Below, piece by piece: positions 6,209 to 7,680 of a stretch of DNA of 7,680 bases. A program made the position numbers and the translations under genes. The stretch's first letter is position 1. Every line of letters starts with the position of its first letter. The notes under the pieces were generated by a model. The model was given only the letters and a program-made list of their open reading frames with translations. It made no database searches and had not been told where the DNA came from. Source of the DNA: Desulfonatronum sp. Its GTDB lineage: Bacteria; Desulfobacterota; Desulfovibrionia; Desulfovibrionales; Desulfonatronaceae. Where the stretch lies: NCBI GenBank assembly GCA_007127655.1, contig SKYX01000037.1, positions 1-7,680 of the forward strand. Direction: 5' to 3'.

Positions 6209-7680
6209 TTACAGGACCTTGAACTCGTGGACCTGGTTGGTCTTGGAGTCGATGACGTGCACGCCGCAGGCAATACAGGGGTCAAAGGAGTGCACGGTGC
6301 GCAACAGTTCCACAGGCCGCTTCGGGTCGGCGATGGGCGTGTTGATCAGCGCCTCTTCCATCGGTCCCAGCTTGCCCTTGTCACAGCGCGGTCCAAGGTT
6401 CCAGGTGGAGGGGACAACCAGCTGAAAGTTCTCGATCTTGCCGTCCTTGATCTTGATCCAGTGGCTCAGCGCGCCGCGGGGCACGTCGGCGAAACCGACG
6501 CCCTCGGCCACGTCGGGCATTTCATGGTTTTCGGCGATCTTGTTGTTCCCGCTCTTCAGGTTGTCCACCAGTTCGTCCAGCCAGTCTTCCATCTTCTGGG
6601 CGATGGTCAGGGTGTGGATGCCGCGGGCCGCGGTCCGGCCCAGGGTGGAGTGCAGGGCTTCGGGGCCCACGCCAAGGTGGTTCAGAACCAGATCCACGGC
6701 AGCGACGGTTTCCGGCTGGCCCTTGGCGTAAGCCACCAGCACGGCGGCCAGCGGGCCGACTTCCATGGGCTCATCCTTGTAGCGCGGAGCCTTCATCCAG
6801 GAATAGCGCTCCGTATCGCCCAGCTTGGTGTACTTGGGCTCGGTCACACCCTCGTAGGGATGGCGGGCTTCGGAGCCTTCGTACCAGCTGGCGGCAACGT
6901 GCTCGTAGATGGCCTTGGGATCAACGTCATGTACGTTGGCCAGGTCGCGATTCATGATTACGCCGGGCGGCAGCCAGCGGCTGTTCAGGTCTTTCTCGAC
7001 CTTCGGGTACTCACCAAAGGCCAGGTAGTTGGTACACCCGCCAATGCCGGCCCAGTCTTTGTATTCCCCGGCCACGGCCAGGAGGTCGGGAATGTACATC
7101 TGCTCAATGAACTCCCGGGTTTCCCGCAACAGGGAGCGATACTCTTCCAGCCGCTCGGGCCGCAGGGATTCGTAGCAGGTCACTCCGCCGCTGATGGTGA
7201 ACTGGGTGTGCGGGACCTTGCCGCCGAAGATAGCGATGGCCCGGGTGGCCTTGATCTGCAGGCGCAGAGCCTCCAGATAGTGGGACGTGGCAATCAGGTT
7301 GAGCTCCGGCGAGAGGTAATAGGCCGGGTGCCCCCCAAGGAAGTCGGCATTGGTGAAAATGCCGAGCTGGCCCTGGTTGACGTAGGTGGCCAGCTTTTCT
7401 TGAACGGCCTTCAAGTCCTCGGCCTTGGTCGGACGCGGGGAGATGTTGTTGGCGATCTTGGCGGCCTTGATCGGGTCGGCCTGCAAGGCGCTGGTGACGT
7501 CAACCCAGTCCAGGGCGTGCAGGACGTAGAAGTGGATGAAATGGTCGGCGACGGTTTGTGAAGCCATGACCAGGTTGCGGATGATCCGGGCATTATCGGG
7601 AATCTCGACGCCCACGGCGTCGTCAAGGCATCGGGTGGATGCCAGGGCATGTACGTATTGTCAGACCCCGCACGCGCGAG
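6209..7680 (-). CDS. hynA: [NiFe] hydrogenase large subunit, partial, with an in-frame TGA in the N-terminal metal-binding motif
   Basis: This is the catalytic subunit of a group 1, periplasmic-type uptake hydrogenase of Desulfovibrio type, which oxidises H2 with a Ni-Fe centre. Family blocks include LYHFY-type HFYVLHALDWVDVTSAL, LGIFTNADFLGGHPAYYL, PHTQFTISGG, DRELANV-like NRDLANVHDVD, RYSWMKAPRYKDEPMEVGPL, LGVGPEALHSTLGRTAARG, PRGALSHWI and IENFQLVVPSTWNLGPR. The C-terminal motif DPCIACGVH has cysteine codons at 6275-6277 and 6266-6268 and the cleavage histidine at 6257-6259, leaving a 15-residue tail for the HynC protease. The frame continues upstream of a naive GTG start at 7615, which has no ribosome site, as QYVHALASTRCLDDA, and reaches a TGA at 7661-7663 preceded by R-A-C-G-V. 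That makes the L1 motif RxCGxC read RACGV-stop. From the TGA to the end are 483 residues, matching the distance from Cys68 to the end in homologues, so about 65-70 residues and the small-subunit gene lie beyond 7680. If the TGA is not recoded, this is a pseudogene or a sequencing error. Confidence 0.9.
7627..7643 (-). promoter_or_regulatory. Hairpin just downstream of the TGA: weak SECIS candidate
   Basis: In the hynA transcript GGCAUC-CACCC-GAUGCC forms a perfect 6-bp stem with a 5-nt loop. The loop begins 23 nt after the UGA, within the range usual for bacterial SECIS elements. Against it, the loop has no G in its first two positions and no bulged U is evident, both common features of SelB-binding hairpins. 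A second hairpin, GACGCC-GUG-GGCGUC (7607-7621), has a G-starting loop but lies about 45 nt from the UGA, which is probably too far. Confidence 0.3.
7661..7663 (-). other. In-frame TGA at the second cysteine position of the L1 motif: candidate selenocysteine codon
   Basis: On the minus strand the codons are CGC GCG TGC GGG GTC TGA CAA TAC GTA CAT, giving R-A-C-G-V-[TGA]-Q-Y-V-H. Homologues have RICGVCTYVH, so the TGA replaces the cysteine that bridges Ni and Fe (Cys68 in D. gigas numbering). TGA is one base from a Cys codon and is the selenocysteine codon. Recoding, nonsense mutation and sequence error are all possible from this window alone. Confidence 0.55.

Noticed and set aside
6257..6277. 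Selenocysteine at the C-terminal hydrogenase motif, as in standard [NiFeSe] enzymes
   Set aside because: Both codons are ordinary cysteine codons (TGT at 6275-6277 and TGC at 6266-6268) in DPCIACGVH.
6203..7561. A 452-residue open frame on the + strand opposite hynA
   Set aside because: It is a mirror of the hydrogenase large-subunit codons, with no recognisable domain, and its start lies in the hynA 3' end.

Overview
The window looks like chromosomal DNA of a GC-rich sulfate-reducing deltaproteobacterium, most likely of the Desulfovibrionales. The evidence is a periplasmic-type [NiFe] hydrogenase large subunit with its dedicated maturation protease, both resembling Desulfovibrio HynA and HynC, together with a type III glutamine synthetase and a Ptb-Buk acyl-phosphate pathway. 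No mobile element, rRNA, tRNA or CRISPR array is visible.

Layout. Positions 1-2960 hold a leftward block, read in transcription order: an IlvN/IlvH-like ACT regulatory subunit, phosphate butyryltransferase (ptb), butyrate kinase (buk), and the start of an exported or membrane protein that runs off the left edge (possibly a NicO-type nickel transporter). IlvN and ptb overlap by ATGA, so the block is probably an operon. Positions 2961-3291 are a divergent AT-rich regulatory region. It has a near-consensus sigma-54 promoter facing right, a 12-bp direct repeat with a 51-bp period, and small palindromes. Positions 3292-5475 encode glutamine synthetase III (glnN), followed by a 17-bp perfect hairpin that can serve as a bidirectional terminator. 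Positions 5592-7680 are a leftward hydrogenase block: the large subunit (hynA, N-terminus beyond the right edge) and then the maturation protease hynC, separated by a long intercistronic hairpin.

How the genes fit together. The left block suggests valine-sensitive regulation next to ATP formation from short or branched acyl-CoA. glnN assimilates ammonia under probable sigma-54 nitrogen control. The right block makes and processes an uptake hydrogenase.

The most notable observation is at the right edge. The hydrogenase frame continues upstream of its apparent open reading frame through an in-frame TGA, and that TGA sits exactly where the second cysteine of the N-terminal RxCGxC metal-binding motif should be. 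The reading is R-A-C-G-V-[TGA]-Q-Y-V-H-A-L-A-S. The C-terminal motif, the usual selenocysteine site of [NiFeSe] enzymes, is an ordinary DPCIACGVH. This could be selenocysteine at the bridging ligand position, which I do not know from any characterised hydrogenase, or it could be a nonsense mutation or sequence error at a critical codon. A 6-bp hairpin lies at a SECIS-like distance downstream but lacks the usual loop guanosine, so the case is open.
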